64,000 nt of DNA, from contig JBFFMJ010000006.1 in the NCBI GenBank assembly GCA_041554195.1, forward strand, positions 124,001 through 188,000, given 5' to 3'. The first letter of the stretch is position 1; each line of letters begins with the position of its first letter. Made by a program: the position numbers and the translations under genes. Positions 10,088 through 18,859 of the stretch are shown in pieces. Below the pieces are notes generated by a model that saw only the letters and a list, made by a program, of their open reading frames with translations, was not told where the DNA came from and did no database searches. Source of the stretch: JAPHSX01 sp041554195. GTDB lineage: Bacteria > Pseudomonadota > Gammaproteobacteria > Thiohalomonadales > Thiohalomonadaceae.

Positions 10088-10398
10088 CGTCCCTCCAGAT
10101 CATATCGACGGTTCGTACTCAGTGTCTTCTCTAAATACCCTGCCCTAATATCTATAGCACAACGACAGGCGTAATAAGCCCCTGAAGACGACGCATCAGG
10201 AGTAATATTTAAGGGGAAGTAATCTCACACGCTTAGGCAGATGATGCAAAATAACCGCAAAAGTATGACCCATAATTGGTCACTCTGATATTGATGCTAC
10301 TCTAGGAGTGTGCGGCGCAGGCTACCGCCATAACAGCCCGGGATTTCATCTCGCCCTGCCCCGCAGGCAGAGGCTATTCACCACCCCGCGCATAGCGA
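10088..10398. other. Divergent promoter region, no gene seen
   Basis: About 310 bp between the adaptor gene and the metallophosphoesterase, which diverge. It holds an AT-rich centre (about 10195-10300) and a small inverted repeat CTGCC/GGCAG near 10357-10372. No RNA gene or clear sigma-70 hexamer pair stands out. Confidence 0.4.
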
Positions 10399-11565
10399 GT
10401 GATTTTTTTCCGCACAAAACTTAATGCCGTTATTCTCATAGGACAGTATGTGTTTGGACTTATCCTAAACTTAATCGCCACCCTGATGCACGGTTACCTC
10501 ACCTGGCGCGTCGGTTCACTACATTGCTTCAATACAGTTCAACGGCACCGCAAGATCTGGCTATCCTCCCTGGCGCTCTGGCTGCTCTACCTTGCAGGTA
10601 TCTATTTGGGTCACGATGCCAGCGGTGCAGTGACGAGCCTGCTCGATCGTATCGCCCTGGACTGGCTGGGAGTGCTCTTTATTGCCACCACGATCATGCT
10701 TACGCTAGACCTGTTGACCGCCTTCGGCCTCTGGGCAACACCCTACCTTAATCGTCTGCGTATCGGCTCCCTTGTGCTGGCGGTGCTGTGCATCGTCGTG
10801 GCACTGGTGCAGGGAAACCGTGCGCCAGTAGTGGTGCGGCACGAGGTGGCCATGGCCTCGCTGCCAGCAGGACTCGATGGCACCCGCATTGCCGTGCTCT
10901 CAGATCTTCATCTGGGTAGCCAGTTGAACGCGGGCTGGTTAGCTGCGCGCGTGGCCCAAATTGCGGCTCTCAAACCGGATGTTATTGTGCTGCTGGGCGA
11001 CCTCTTTGAGGGGCATGGTGCAGTGGATGATGCTCTGCCACCAGTCCTTGCTCGCCTGCAAGCACCGCTGGGGGTCTTCGCCGTCACCGGCAATCACGAG
11101 TTCCACGGCGACAGTGCGGCGGCTATCGCCATGAGCGAGGCGGTGGGAGTGGTGTGGCTACGCAATCGTTGGCAGCAAATCGCGCCCAAGCTACTGCTGG
11201 CGGGCGTGGATGACCTAACCCGACACCAGCGCAATGGCGATAACGCGGATCGGATCACCCCGTTACTTATGGAACGCCCAAAGGGTGCCACGGTGTTATT
11301 GTCGCACTCACCACTACAGATAGAACAGGCCGCTGCAACAGGCGCAGAATTAATGCTGTCGGGTCACACCCACGGCGGTCAGATCTGGCCCTTCAGCTAT
11401 CTGGTCGGGCATTACTACCCCTACCTGGCGGGGCGATACCGCATCGGGACTATGACCCTCATCGTTAGTCGCGGTACTGGCCTGTGGGGGCCGCGTATGC
11501 GGCTATGGCAGCCGGGGGAGATTATCGAGGTGACACTTCGGAGCGCTAAGGCTGCCGACAATTAA
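10399..11565 (+). CDS. Membrane-anchored metallophosphoesterase (YkuE/YaeI-like)
   Basis: Up to 388 residues. The first 145 residues hold four hydrophobic segments (about 13-33, 55-72, 92-115, 122-140). The rest is a calcineurin-like phosphoesterase: metal ligands in LSDLHLGS, GDLFEG, GNHEF and, near the end, SGHTHGGQIWP. The family includes enzymes that act on phospholipid or lipid A head groups; the substrate here is unknown. The GTG at 10399 has no ribosome binding site; GTG 10450 preceded by AGGA is a fair alternative that keeps the first helix mostly intact. It is monocistronic. Confidence 0.82.
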   Translation: MIFFRTKLNAVILIGQYVFGLILNLIATLMHGYLTWRVGSLHCFNTVQRHRKIWLSSLALWLLYLAGIYLGHDASGAVTSLLDRIALDWLGVLFIATTIMLTLDLLTAFGLWATPYLNRLRIGSLVLAVLCIVVALVQGNRAPVVVRHEVAMASLPAGLDGTRIAVLSDLHLGSQLNAGWLAARVAQIAALKPDVIVLLGDLFEGHGAVDDALPPVLARLQAPLGVFAVTGNHEFHGDSAAAIAMSEAVGVVWLRNRWQQIAPKLLLAGVDDLTRHQRNGDNADRITPLLMERPKGATVLLSHSPLQIEQAAATGAELMLSGHTHGGQIWPFSYLVGHYYPYLAGRYRIGTMTLIVSRGTGLWGPRMRLWQPGEIIEVTLRSAKAADN

Positions 11566-11721
11566 AGGAGAGGATAAAACCTAACCCCTCCGCCTGCTTT
11601 TCGTGCCGACCATTTTATTACACCGCCAGCATGGCAAGTGTTCATAAAAGAGAATAGACAGTGCCACGCAGACCGAGCACCCGCTTGATGCCACTGAAGT
11701 AATGGCTACAACACTAAGCGA

Positions 11722-12192
11722 CTACTTCTGATAGGTGCCGATCAGCTCCGCCTGCGCCAGAATGTGCCCCCGCATCGCCGACTCCACCTCGCTCTTGGTG
11801 GGTGTTCCCGCCAGGCTAAGTTCGCAATCTAAAGCGTAGAGTTTACAAAAATAGCGATGACGTCCAATCGGCGGACAGGGACCACCATAGCCGACCCTGT
11901 TCCAGTCATTAAGCCCCTGCCCTGTTCCCGGCGGAAGGGTTGCGGCGGTTGCCGCTTCAACTAACTCGCTGCTCTGCGGCGCCATGTTATAGAGTACCCA
12001 ATGCACCCAGGTCATCTTCGGTGCATGCGGATCGGGTGCATCCGGATCATCAATGATCAAGGCCAGGCTGCGGCTCTGCTTGGGAACACCCCGCCAGCTA
12101 AAAGGCGGCGAGATATCATCCCCGCGGCAGCCATATTTTAATGGGATCTCACCGCCGTGGGTAAAGGCCATCGATTCAAGTATCAGTGCCAT
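11722..12192 (-). CDS. YbhB/YbcL-family PEBP-like protein
   Basis: 156 residues, the normal size of bacterial phosphatidylethanolamine-binding (Raf kinase inhibitor-like) proteins. Conserved blocks: CRGDDISPPFSW (23-34), LIIDDPDAPD (45-54), TWVHWVLYN (61-69), YGGPCPP and GRHRYFCKLYALD. These form the anion-binding pocket (DPDAP, HW, GPCPPxGxHRY). No signal peptide, so cytoplasmic. The ligand is unknown. It lies alone between convergent and divergent neighbours. Confidence 0.92.
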   Translation of the reverse strand: MALILESMAFTHGGEIPLKYGCRGDDISPPFSWRGVPKQSRSLALIIDDPDAPDPHAPKMTWVHWVLYNMAPQSSELVEAATAATLPPGTGQGLNDWNRVGYGGPCPPIGRHRYFCKLYALDCELSLAGTPTKSEVESAMRGHILAQAELIGTYQK

Positions 12193-12355
12193 GCCGCCTC
12201 CCTATATCACTATTGCACTCGCCGTGAATGGCATGAACAAAGCGTAGCCAACAACAGCCGGGGCAACCACGCTTGCTCAATAATTCCCGCCCTCTTATTT
12301 ACGACTACACTGAACAAATGGGCAGCGCTCATTCATCTATTCACTGAGGAATTCA

Positions 12356-12775
12356 ATGGCGGCAAAAAGCTGGGAGCACTTTGAACACCGCGCCGACATC
12401 GGCATTCGCGGTTATGGTGCCTCGCCCGCCGAGGCATTTGAGCAGTGTGCCTTGGCGATGATGGCAATCATTACCGATGTTTCACTTATCGGCACAGAGA
12501 AAGAAGTTGCGATCCGCTGCGAAGAGTCAGACCCTGAGCTGTTACTGGTCGACTGGTTGAATGCCATCATCTATGAGATGGCGACCCGCAAGATGCTGTT
12601 TAGCCGTTTTGCCGTGAGCATCAACAAAGGGACACTTCAGGGCCGGCTGCGGGGTGAACCGATTGATATGGCACGACACCACCCTGCGGTCGAGGTCAAG
12701 GGGGCTACCTACACCGAACTGGCCCTCTACGAGAGCGACCAGCAGTGGGTTGCGCAATGCGTGGTCGATGTATAA
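12356..12775 (+). CDS. Archease, activator of RNA ligase RtcB
   Basis: 139 residues, archease-sized. It has the metal-binding N-terminal pattern FEHRADIGIRGYG (8-20), the middle LLVDWLNAIIYE block and the terminal VVDV, all typical of the family. Archease speeds guanylylation of RtcB and allows multiple turnover. GAGGAA precedes ATG 12356 at good spacing. RtcB follows after 15 bp, so the two are surely one operon. Confidence 0.95.
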   Translation: MAAKSWEHFEHRADIGIRGYGASPAEAFEQCALAMMAIITDVSLIGTEKEVAIRCEESDPELLLVDWLNAIIYEMATRKMLFSRFAVSINKGTLQGRLRGEPIDMARHHPAVEVKGATYTELALYESDQQWVAQCVVDV

Positions 12776-12790
12776 ACCCCGAGGCATAAG

Positions 12791-14221
12791 ATGAACATTA
12801 GTGGCTTTGAGAAACTCTCTGACTACCAGTGGCGTATCGCGCCGAGCGGTGCGATGCGTGTCCCGGCGATCCTCTTTGGCAGTGAGTCGCTGCTGCGCGA
12901 GATGGATGAGAAGGTCTATGAACAGATCACCAACGTTGCCACGCTACCGGGCATCGTCGAGGCGGCCTATACCATGCCCGATGCCCACTGGGGCTATGGC
13001 TTCCCGATTGGCGGAGTGGCCGCCTTCGATGCCGCCGAGGGTGGGGTGATCTCGGCGGGAGGGGTCGGCTTCGATATCTCCTGCGGGGTACGCACCCTCC
13101 ACACCGGGCTGACACCCGAGGCGATCATCGCTAAGCAGCGGCAACTCGCCGACACCCTCTACCAGCAGATCCCGGCCGGTCTCGGCAGTACCGGCATGAT
13201 CCACTTAAACCAGCGCGAGATGGAGGCGATGCTAACGGGCGGGGCACGCTGGGCGGTGGAGCGTGGCTATGGTGAAGCGCGCGACCTGGAGCGCATCGAA
13301 GAATATGGCACCATGGCTGGGGCCGATCCCGATCAGGTCTCGCACCATGCCAAGGAGCGGCAGAAAAACGAAATGGGCACCCTCGGCTCGGGAAACCACT
13401 ACCTTGAGATTCAGCGGGTGACGGAGATCTATGACGATGAGCTGGCGCGGGCCTTCGGCATCCGGCCAAACGACATCAAGGTCTCGATCCACTGCGGTTC
13501 ACGCGGCCTCGGCCACCAGATTGGTACCGAGTTTCTAAAACAGATGGTGCTCACCGCCAGCGAGCATGGTATCACCCTGCCCGACCGTGAACTGGCCTGC
13601 GCGCCGATCAGCTCTCGCGTCGGGCAAAGATATCTTGGGGCCATGCGTGCCGCGATCAACTGCGCACTGGCCAACCGCGAGATCATTACCCATCTGGTGC
13701 GCCAGGCCTTCGCCGAGATATTTCCCGGGATACGGCTCGACCTGCTCTACGATGTCTCGCACAACACCTGCCGGGTTGAGCGGCACAACGTCGCGGGTAA
13801 AAAGCGGGAGCTCTATGTCCATCGCAAGGGGGCAACACGCGCCTTCGGCCCGGGCCACCCCTCCCTACCGGAGGCGCTGCAAAGTGCCGGCCAGCCCGTA
13901 CTGATCGGCGGCACCATGGGCACCGCCTCCTACATCCTCGCCGGTACCCGTGCCGGGATGGAGCTGGCTTACGGCTCGGCATGCCATGGTGCCGGGCGCA
14001 GCATGAGCCGACGCAAGGCCAGCAAGCTTTGGCACGGTAATCGGGTCATCAGCGATCTTGCTGCACGTAACATTCTGATCCGCAGCCCCTCGCTACGCGG
14101 CGTTGCCGAAGAGGCCCCCGGTGCCTACAAGGACATCGCCGAGGTGGTTACGTCGAGCCACCACGCGGGCCTTGCCGCCAGGGTGGCCAAACTGGAGCCG
14201 ATGATCTGCATCAAGGGGTAG
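12791..14221 (+). CDS. rtcB: RNA-splicing ligase RtcB
   Basis: 476 residues. Joins 2',3'-cyclic phosphate or 3'-phosphate RNA ends to 5'-OH ends using GTP and Mn2+. Signatures: TMPDAHWGYGFPIGGVAAFD (58-77), GGVGFDISCGVRT with the metal-binding Cys, HCGSRGLGHQIG, YDVSHNTCRVE and, near the end, GSACHGAGRSMSRRKA with the guanylylated histidine. It carries the longer insertion (EYGTMAGADPDQVSHHAKER) seen in many bacterial RtcBs. Paired with archease upstream; neither RtcA nor the sigma-54 regulator RtcR is present. Confidence 0.96.
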   Translation: MNISGFEKLSDYQWRIAPSGAMRVPAILFGSESLLREMDEKVYEQITNVATLPGIVEAAYTMPDAHWGYGFPIGGVAAFDAAEGGVISAGGVGFDISCGVRTLHTGLTPEAIIAKQRQLADTLYQQIPAGLGSTGMIHLNQREMEAMLTGGARWAVERGYGEARDLERIEEYGTMAGADPDQVSHHAKERQKNEMGTLGSGNHYLEIQRVTEIYDDELARAFGIRPNDIKVSIHCGSRGLGHQIGTEFLKQMVLTASEHGITLPDRELACAPISSRVGQRYLGAMRAAINCALANREIITHLVRQAFAEIFPGIRLDLLYDVSHNTCRVERHNVAGKKRELYVHRKGATRAFGPGHPSLPEALQSAGQPVLIGGTMGTASYILAGTRAGMELAYGSACHGAGRSMSRRKASKLWHGNRVISDLAARNILIRSPSLRGVAEEAPGAYKDIAEVVTSSHHAGLAARVAKLEPMICIKG

Positions 14222-14585
14222 CTTACGCGTGACAACATTAAGAGGTGCATAGAGAAAGAACAAAGCCCCCCCTTATTTACTACACTTCATAATCCAAAAT
14301 ATTTATTAAAAAAATATCAAAAACCCTAAACAAAGGACCCAATAACGACAAAACTAAACCGGCTTCGCAAACCATTATCCCGAATAACCCCCACGCCCTA
14401 ACATCCGATTAAAAACTAACACAGCGGTGCCTACCCCTTTGCCGGATAATGTATCTCGGCCTGTGTTACAATAGCCGCCTGCATAAACCACCACTACTAC
14501 TTAGTGGGGAACCCTCGTAAACCTCCGGCTTGACTAGGCTGGCACGCTTCCGTTGCCCCTTCTGAGCCCGACTCGAGGTTCCATC
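14222..14585 (+). promoter_or_regulatory. Intergenic region: probable extended -10 promoter and structured leader
   Basis: 364 bp without a gene. An AT-rich stretch follows rtcB. At 14464-14472 TGT precedes TACAAT, an extended -10 with no good -35. A transcript from there would have a leader of about 100 nt that holds a hairpin CCACTA(14491-14496)/TAGTGG(14502-14507) and GC-rich pairs further down (about 14530-14580), ending in CGAGG before ATG 14586. The structure hints at leader-based control of the amino-acid genes downstream, but it matches no riboswitch that I can recognise. Confidence 0.35.
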
Positions 14586-15818
14586 ATGTCTACAAAACAA
14601 CCCACTCCCCCTATGGCCCGCCCCTATACGCAACAGGCACCGCCTAAATCATCACCTGTTCTGCCCACGCCTACTACGCTCTCCGCCGTTCCCTCATCAA
14701 ACCCACTCATCGACACCCTCATTGAACAAAAAATTTCCCCTACCGCTGTAGTCTATTGCGAGGCGAACTTTGGTGCGCTTGATGGCAAGACCGCCAACGG
14801 GCTGGTTCGCTCCTCGGAGAAATACCAGATCCTCTCGGTGATCGACAGTCAGAAGGCCGGACTAGATAGCGGCATAGTGCTCGACGATATCGCCAACGCC
14901 ATCCCCATCTGTCGCGACCTTGCCGACTCAGTAGCGCAGGCCGACGCTATCCCCGACTACTTCATCTTCGGCATGGCCCCATCCAGCGGCCTGTTGTCAG
15001 CACATGAACGCGGCGTGGTGCTTGAGGCGATCTCGCTTGGCATGAACGTGGTCAACGGGCTGCATGAATTCCTTAACGACGACCCCATATTTGCCGCCGC
15101 GAGTGCCGCCAATAATGTGACGATCCTTGATGTGCGCAAACCCCGTGCGAAAAGAGACCTGCGCCTGTTCAGCGGTCGCATTGACGAGGTTAACTGTCCT
15201 CGCATCGCGGTGCTCGGCACCGATGGGGCCATAGGCAAGCGCACGACCGCCACCATCCTGACCCGTGCCCTCAATGATCGCGGCATCAAGGCGGTAATGG
15301 TCGGCACCGGTCAAACCGGCCTCATTCAGGGTGCCAAATACGGCGTCGCGCTCGATGCCATCCCCTCGCAGTTCTGCTCGGGCGAGATGGAGGCCAGCAT
15401 CGTCGAGGCCTTCGAGAGCGAAAACCCGGACATCATTATCATCGAGGGCCAGGGCGCCCTCAGCCACCCGGCCTACTTAAGCTCCACCTTCATCCTGCGC
15501 GGCAGTCGTCCCGACGCCATCGTGCTACAGCATGCACCGGGGCGCGCCCACCGCTGTGACTTCGAAAAGATGCCGATGCCGACACCGGCCTCTGAGATCC
15601 ATCTGCTCCAGACCTTTGCAGACACTAAGGTGATTGGCCTCACCATCAATCACGAAAATATGAGCGACACTGAGGTGAGCGAGGCGATCACGCTGTATCA
15701 GGACGAACTCGGTATCCCCGCCACCGATGCGCTGACCCGCTCCCCGGCCCGCCTGGTGGAGATGGTCTGCCAGGCCTTCCCCGAGATTGAGGAGAAGTTA
15801 TCCGTGCGCGCACAGTGA
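14586..15818 (+). CDS. DUF1611 / DgcN-like P-loop protein (D-amino-acid metabolism)
   Basis: 410 residues from ATG 14586, preceded by GAGG; a start further up at 14553 lacks such a site. The first 40 residues are a Pro/Thr/Ser-rich tail. The DUF1611 body then shows an N-terminal NAD-binding-like fold and a P-loop GTDGAIGKRT (211-220), followed by GQTGLIQGAKYG and EGQGALSHPAY. A studied member (DgcN of marine bacteria) acts in D-glutamate use as an N-acetyltransferase. Its stop overlaps the GTG of an ornithine/alanine-type racemase (GTGA), so the pair probably handles one D/L amino-acid substrate. The substrate is unproven. Confidence 0.85.
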   Translation: MSTKQPTPPMARPYTQQAPPKSSPVLPTPTTLSAVPSSNPLIDTLIEQKISPTAVVYCEANFGALDGKTANGLVRSSEKYQILSVIDSQKAGLDSGIVLDDIANAIPICRDLADSVAQADAIPDYFIFGMAPSSGLLSAHERGVVLEAISLGMNVVNGLHEFLNDDPIFAAASAANNVTILDVRKPRAKRDLRLFSGRIDEVNCPRIAVLGTDGAIGKRTTATILTRALNDRGIKAVMVGTGQTGLIQGAKYGVALDAIPSQFCSGEMEASIVEAFESENPDIIIIEGQGALSHPAYLSSTFILRGSRPDAIVLQHAPGRAHRCDFEKMPMPTPASEIHLLQTFADTKVIGLTINHENMSDTEVSEAITLYQDELGIPATDALTRSPARLVEMVCQAFPEIEEKLSVRAQ

Positions 15819-16927
15819 GCGCACCGCGATTAGAGATCGACCTCGACAAGCTACACCACAACGCCCGCACCCTGGTCGAACGGCTCGCCGCTCGTGGCAT
15901 CTCGGTCACCGGCGTCACCAAGGCGACCATGGGTTCGCCCGAGATCGCCTACACCCTGTTTAGCGCAGGCGTGAATGCACTCGGCGATTCGCGCATTGAG
16001 AACATTGAGGTGATGCATCGAGCGGGTGCCGCGGCGACAATGTCGCTCATCCGCTCACCGATGCTCAGCCAGGTGGAGCGTGTCGCCCGCTACGCCGACA
16101 TCAGCTTTAACTCCGAGCTTGAGGTGATGCGCAAACTTTCGCTTGCTGCGCAGAAGCTAAAACGCCGACACGGCGTGGTGTTGATGGTGGAGCTTGGCGA
16201 TCTGCGTGAGGGGATCATGCCGGGTGATCTGGAACATACCGTGCGTGAACTGCTGTACCTGCCCAACCTCGTACTCAAGGGCATCGGTACCAATCTCGCC
16301 TGTCGCAATGGTGTCACCCCCGATGAGAGAAACATGGCCGAACTCTCAGCACTCGCCGATGCCATCGAGGCAAAATTCGGTCTGAGTCTCGACATCGTCT
16401 CCGGCGGCAACTCGGCCAACCTTAACTGGGCGCTTGGCTGCCGTGATGTCGGGCGTATCAATAACCTGCGTCTGGGAGAAGCGATTCTGCTCGGTTGCGA
16501 ACCGTTACACCGCCAACCGATAGAGGGTTTGCACACCGACGCCATTACCCTGGTGACGGAGGTAATAGAGTCAAAGGTCAAGCCATCGCAACCCTGGGGC
16601 GAACTGGGGCAAACCGCATTCGGGGAGATAGTGTCACCAGCTACCGATAAGGGCCACATCACGCAGGCTATCCTCGCCATCGGCGAACAGGATACCGATC
16701 CAGGTGGGTTGCAAGCGCCGCACGGAATAAAGATTCTGGGGGCCAGCAGCGACCACCTGATCATCAACTCAGGCCGATGCTATCAGCCAGTCGGCTCCGA
16801 GATCCGCTTCCAGCTAAATTACAGCGCGATGGTGCGGGCGATGACCTCACCGTTTATAGAGAAAATCATTGTGGAGAAGAGCGGCAAGCGTTGCGAGGAA
16901 GGGCCGGCTCTAAAGATAAATTTCTGA
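15815..16927 (+). CDS. PLP-dependent racemase, ornithine racemase (Orr)/YhfX-like branch
   Basis: 370 residues, GTG start inside GTGA overlapping the stop of the DUF1611 gene. PLP lysine in SVTGVTKATMG (about residue 36). The family blocks VVLMVELGDLREGIMP, GIGTNLACRNGV and RLGEAILLGCE recur almost unchanged in the orr gene of the ornithine cluster at 29948-31036 (which has VVLMVELGDLREGIMP and RIGEAILLGCE). It is thus a paralogue of ornithine racemase rather than of Alr. Linkage to DUF1611 suggests a glutamate, alanine or ornithine isomer as substrate. Confidence 0.85.
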   Translation: MSAPRLEIDLDKLHHNARTLVERLAARGISVTGVTKATMGSPEIAYTLFSAGVNALGDSRIENIEVMHRAGAAATMSLIRSPMLSQVERVARYADISFNSELEVMRKLSLAAQKLKRRHGVVLMVELGDLREGIMPGDLEHTVRELLYLPNLVLKGIGTNLACRNGVTPDERNMAELSALADAIEAKFGLSLDIVSGGNSANLNWALGCRDVGRINNLRLGEAILLGCEPLHRQPIEGLHTDAITLVTEVIESKVKPSQPWGELGQTAFGEIVSPATDKGHITQAILAIGEQDTDPGGLQAPHGIKILGASSDHLIINSGRCYQPVGSEIRFQLNYSAMVRAMTSPFIEKIIVEKSGKRCEEGPALKINF

Positions 16928-16977
16928 AGTGGTAATTAAGTGCAGCGAGTAATGTCCAATAGGACTGGACATGACCG

Positions 16978-17145
16978 CTATGTATCGCTGCTTGTTGCAG
17001 TTGTATCGTCGTTTTCTGGTGTAGCTTGAACATCCTGCGACTGACTATCGTCTACGCCTGCTTTTAGCTTGCGCTTCTCTTCCTTCTTTTTCTTTTTGGC
17101 GATCTCTTTCTGGCGCTTTTCAAAAGCGTAATTCTGTTTAGCCAC
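16978..17145 (-). CDS. Small lysine-rich conserved protein
   Basis: 55 residues from GTG 17145. The sequence begins MAKQNYAFEKRQKEIAKKKK and ends in an acidic Ser/Thr/Asp tail. Short proteins with this opening are common hypothetical proteins in Proteobacteria; the function is unknown, and nucleic-acid or ribosome binding would fit the charge pattern. A longer reading frame runs upstream to 17535, but this extension is low-complexity, overlaps the MFS gene antisense and lacks family resemblance, so I chose the GTG (AAGAGA upstream). Confidence 0.7.
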   Translation of the reverse strand: MAKQNYAFEKRQKEIAKKKKKEEKRKLKAGVDDSQSQDVQATPENDDTTATSSDT

Positions 17146-17420
17146 GAGTATTCTCTTGTAAATAATTATAGGATTGAAGTGAGTAGGATACTGCATTTTG
17201 TGATGGATTGCGCTGTCCATGGTGCTGATGCAATTGAAATTATGTAGGGTAATTGGGGTGCGAAGGGGTATTTGATAATATGGGGATGATTGGGCTTTGA
17301 GGTGGTTTATTAGACTTTTACTGGAATTAAGTTGCCCTGCCCTCTTTGATTTGTGGGTCACAAACCAGAAAAGGCAAAACACAACAACTGACCCCGCTAT
17401 TTGGTTCACCCTGCAGGCTG

Positions 17421-18659
17421 TCACTCCGCACGGGACGCCCCTGCTTTCGGGCGGTAAAGCAGCAAGCCTATAACGGCAAGTGCGGCGAACAAGGCCCCGG
17501 CAGTGAAGGCGGCCGGGGCACCATGGCTGCTCCACAATGCCCCGGCGATGACACTTGCCAGCAACAGCGCGCCCCCCGTCATAAGATTGAAAAAACCGAA
17601 TGCGGTGCCGCGAAGCTCAACAGGTGCTGTATCGGCGACAAGCTTTGACAATAATCCCTGGGTCAGTGCCATGTGCAACCCCCACAGGGCAGCACCCACA
17701 AAGGCGACCGCAGGTACAGTGGCCATTGCCAGCACGATGTCGGCGGCAATCAAGATGGCAAGACCGAACAACAGCAGCGTTCTTGCGGAAAGCCGGTCTG
17801 CCGCCGCACCTGCCGGATAGGCCAGCAGGGCATAGACGACATTCATCACGATCATGATTGCGGGCACATAACTGATGCCCAGCCCGAGATCCTCGGCTCG
17901 CAGGATCAGAAATGCCTCACTGAAGCGTGCCAGGGTAAAGACAGTGCCCAGTGCCACAACAAACCAGTAGCGCAGCGAGAGGCGCTTGATATCACTTAGC
18001 GTCGGCCGCTTGCCCTGAGTTTGAGGTGGACTGGTTCTTTCAGGCTCTTTCACCGCAACCATGAGCAATAAGACGGCGAGGGCTGCCGGCAATACCGCGA
18101 TCCACAACACCGCCTTGATGTCATTCGCAAACCAAACCATGAATGCCACAGCAAGCAAGGGACCAACAAAGGCACCAACCGAGTCCAGTGCCTGGCGCAG
18201 ACCGTAGGCCGCACCGCGAAGTTGTGGTGCGACGATATCGGCAACCAGGGCATCACGTGGTGCGCCACGGATGCCCTTGCCGATGCGATCAATAAAGCGC
18301 GCCCCGAATACCCAGCCGATGGAGCTTGCGAGCGGGAATAACGGTTTGCTTATCGCACTGAGCCCATAGCCGAGCACGGCGAGAAACTTGCGTCTTCCCA
18401 GGTAATCACTGAGCCCCCCTGAGAAAACCTTAAGAATAGCCGCAGCGGCTTCCGCGACGCCTTCAATAATTCCAATCGTCAACATCGAGGCGCCAAGCAC
18501 CGTTGCCATGAAGACGGGCAACAGGCTGTGAACCAGCTCCGAGGAGATATCCATGAACATTGAGACAAAGCCAAGCGCCCAGATGCTGTGAGGGAGGGCC
18601 AGATAGTTCCCCCTGGTGGTCGATGGCGACTCAGACGTAGCTGGTTCTGGTGATGTCAT
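17421..18659 (-). CDS. MFS transporter
   Basis: 412 residues with about 12 hydrophobic segments. Loop 2-3 signature GGLSDYLGRRKFLAVLGYG and GARFIDRIGKGIRGAPRDAL are typical of a proteobacterial MFS group related to the fosmidomycin/nitrate-type branch; the substrate cannot be told. The start is uncertain: ATG 18659 gives a 20-residue tail before the first helix; starts up to 18725 are also open (TTG/ATG) and none has a clear ribosome binding site. It lies alone on the minus strand, 200 bp from the cyclase gene. Confidence 0.85.
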   Translation of the reverse strand: MTSPEPATSESPSTTRGNYLALPHSIWALGFVSMFMDISSELVHSLLPVFMATVLGASMLTIGIIEGVAEAAAAILKVFSGGLSDYLGRRKFLAVLGYGLSAISKPLFPLASSIGWVFGARFIDRIGKGIRGAPRDALVADIVAPQLRGAAYGLRQALDSVGAFVGPLLAVAFMVWFANDIKAVLWIAVLPAALAVLLLMVAVKEPERTSPPQTQGKRPTLSDIKRLSLRYWFVVALGTVFTLARFSEAFLILRAEDLGLGISYVPAIMIVMNVVYALLAYPAGAAADRLSARTLLLFGLAILIAADIVLAMATVPAVAFVGAALWGLHMALTQGLLSKLVADTAPVELRGTAFGFFNLMTGGALLLASVIAGALWSSHGAPAAFTAGALFAALAVIGLLLYRPKAGASRAE

Positions 18660-18859
18660 AAATGGTGTTATTGTGAAGTATGCGGCGCTCACGTAAGCGG
18701 ACTGGCGAAATTTCATTCGGCGCAATATAAATTGTGCCCTACGAGATTGTTTCTTGTTGATTACGTACCATTAAAACGTGGTACGCCCCCTATTGTTGCG
18801 AACGCTAAAAACCATCCTGATTGGGCAAGATTCAATTCCTTCGGCCTCTTTAGTATTGT

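Noticed and set aside
16945..16971. Hairpin TGTCCA/TGGACA after the racemase gene as a terminator
   Set aside because: Six-base stem without a following T run; too weak to call.
17146..17535. N-terminal extension of the small Lys-rich protein
   Set aside because: Overlaps the MFS gene antisense and has no similarity to the usual start of that family; GTG 17145 fits better.
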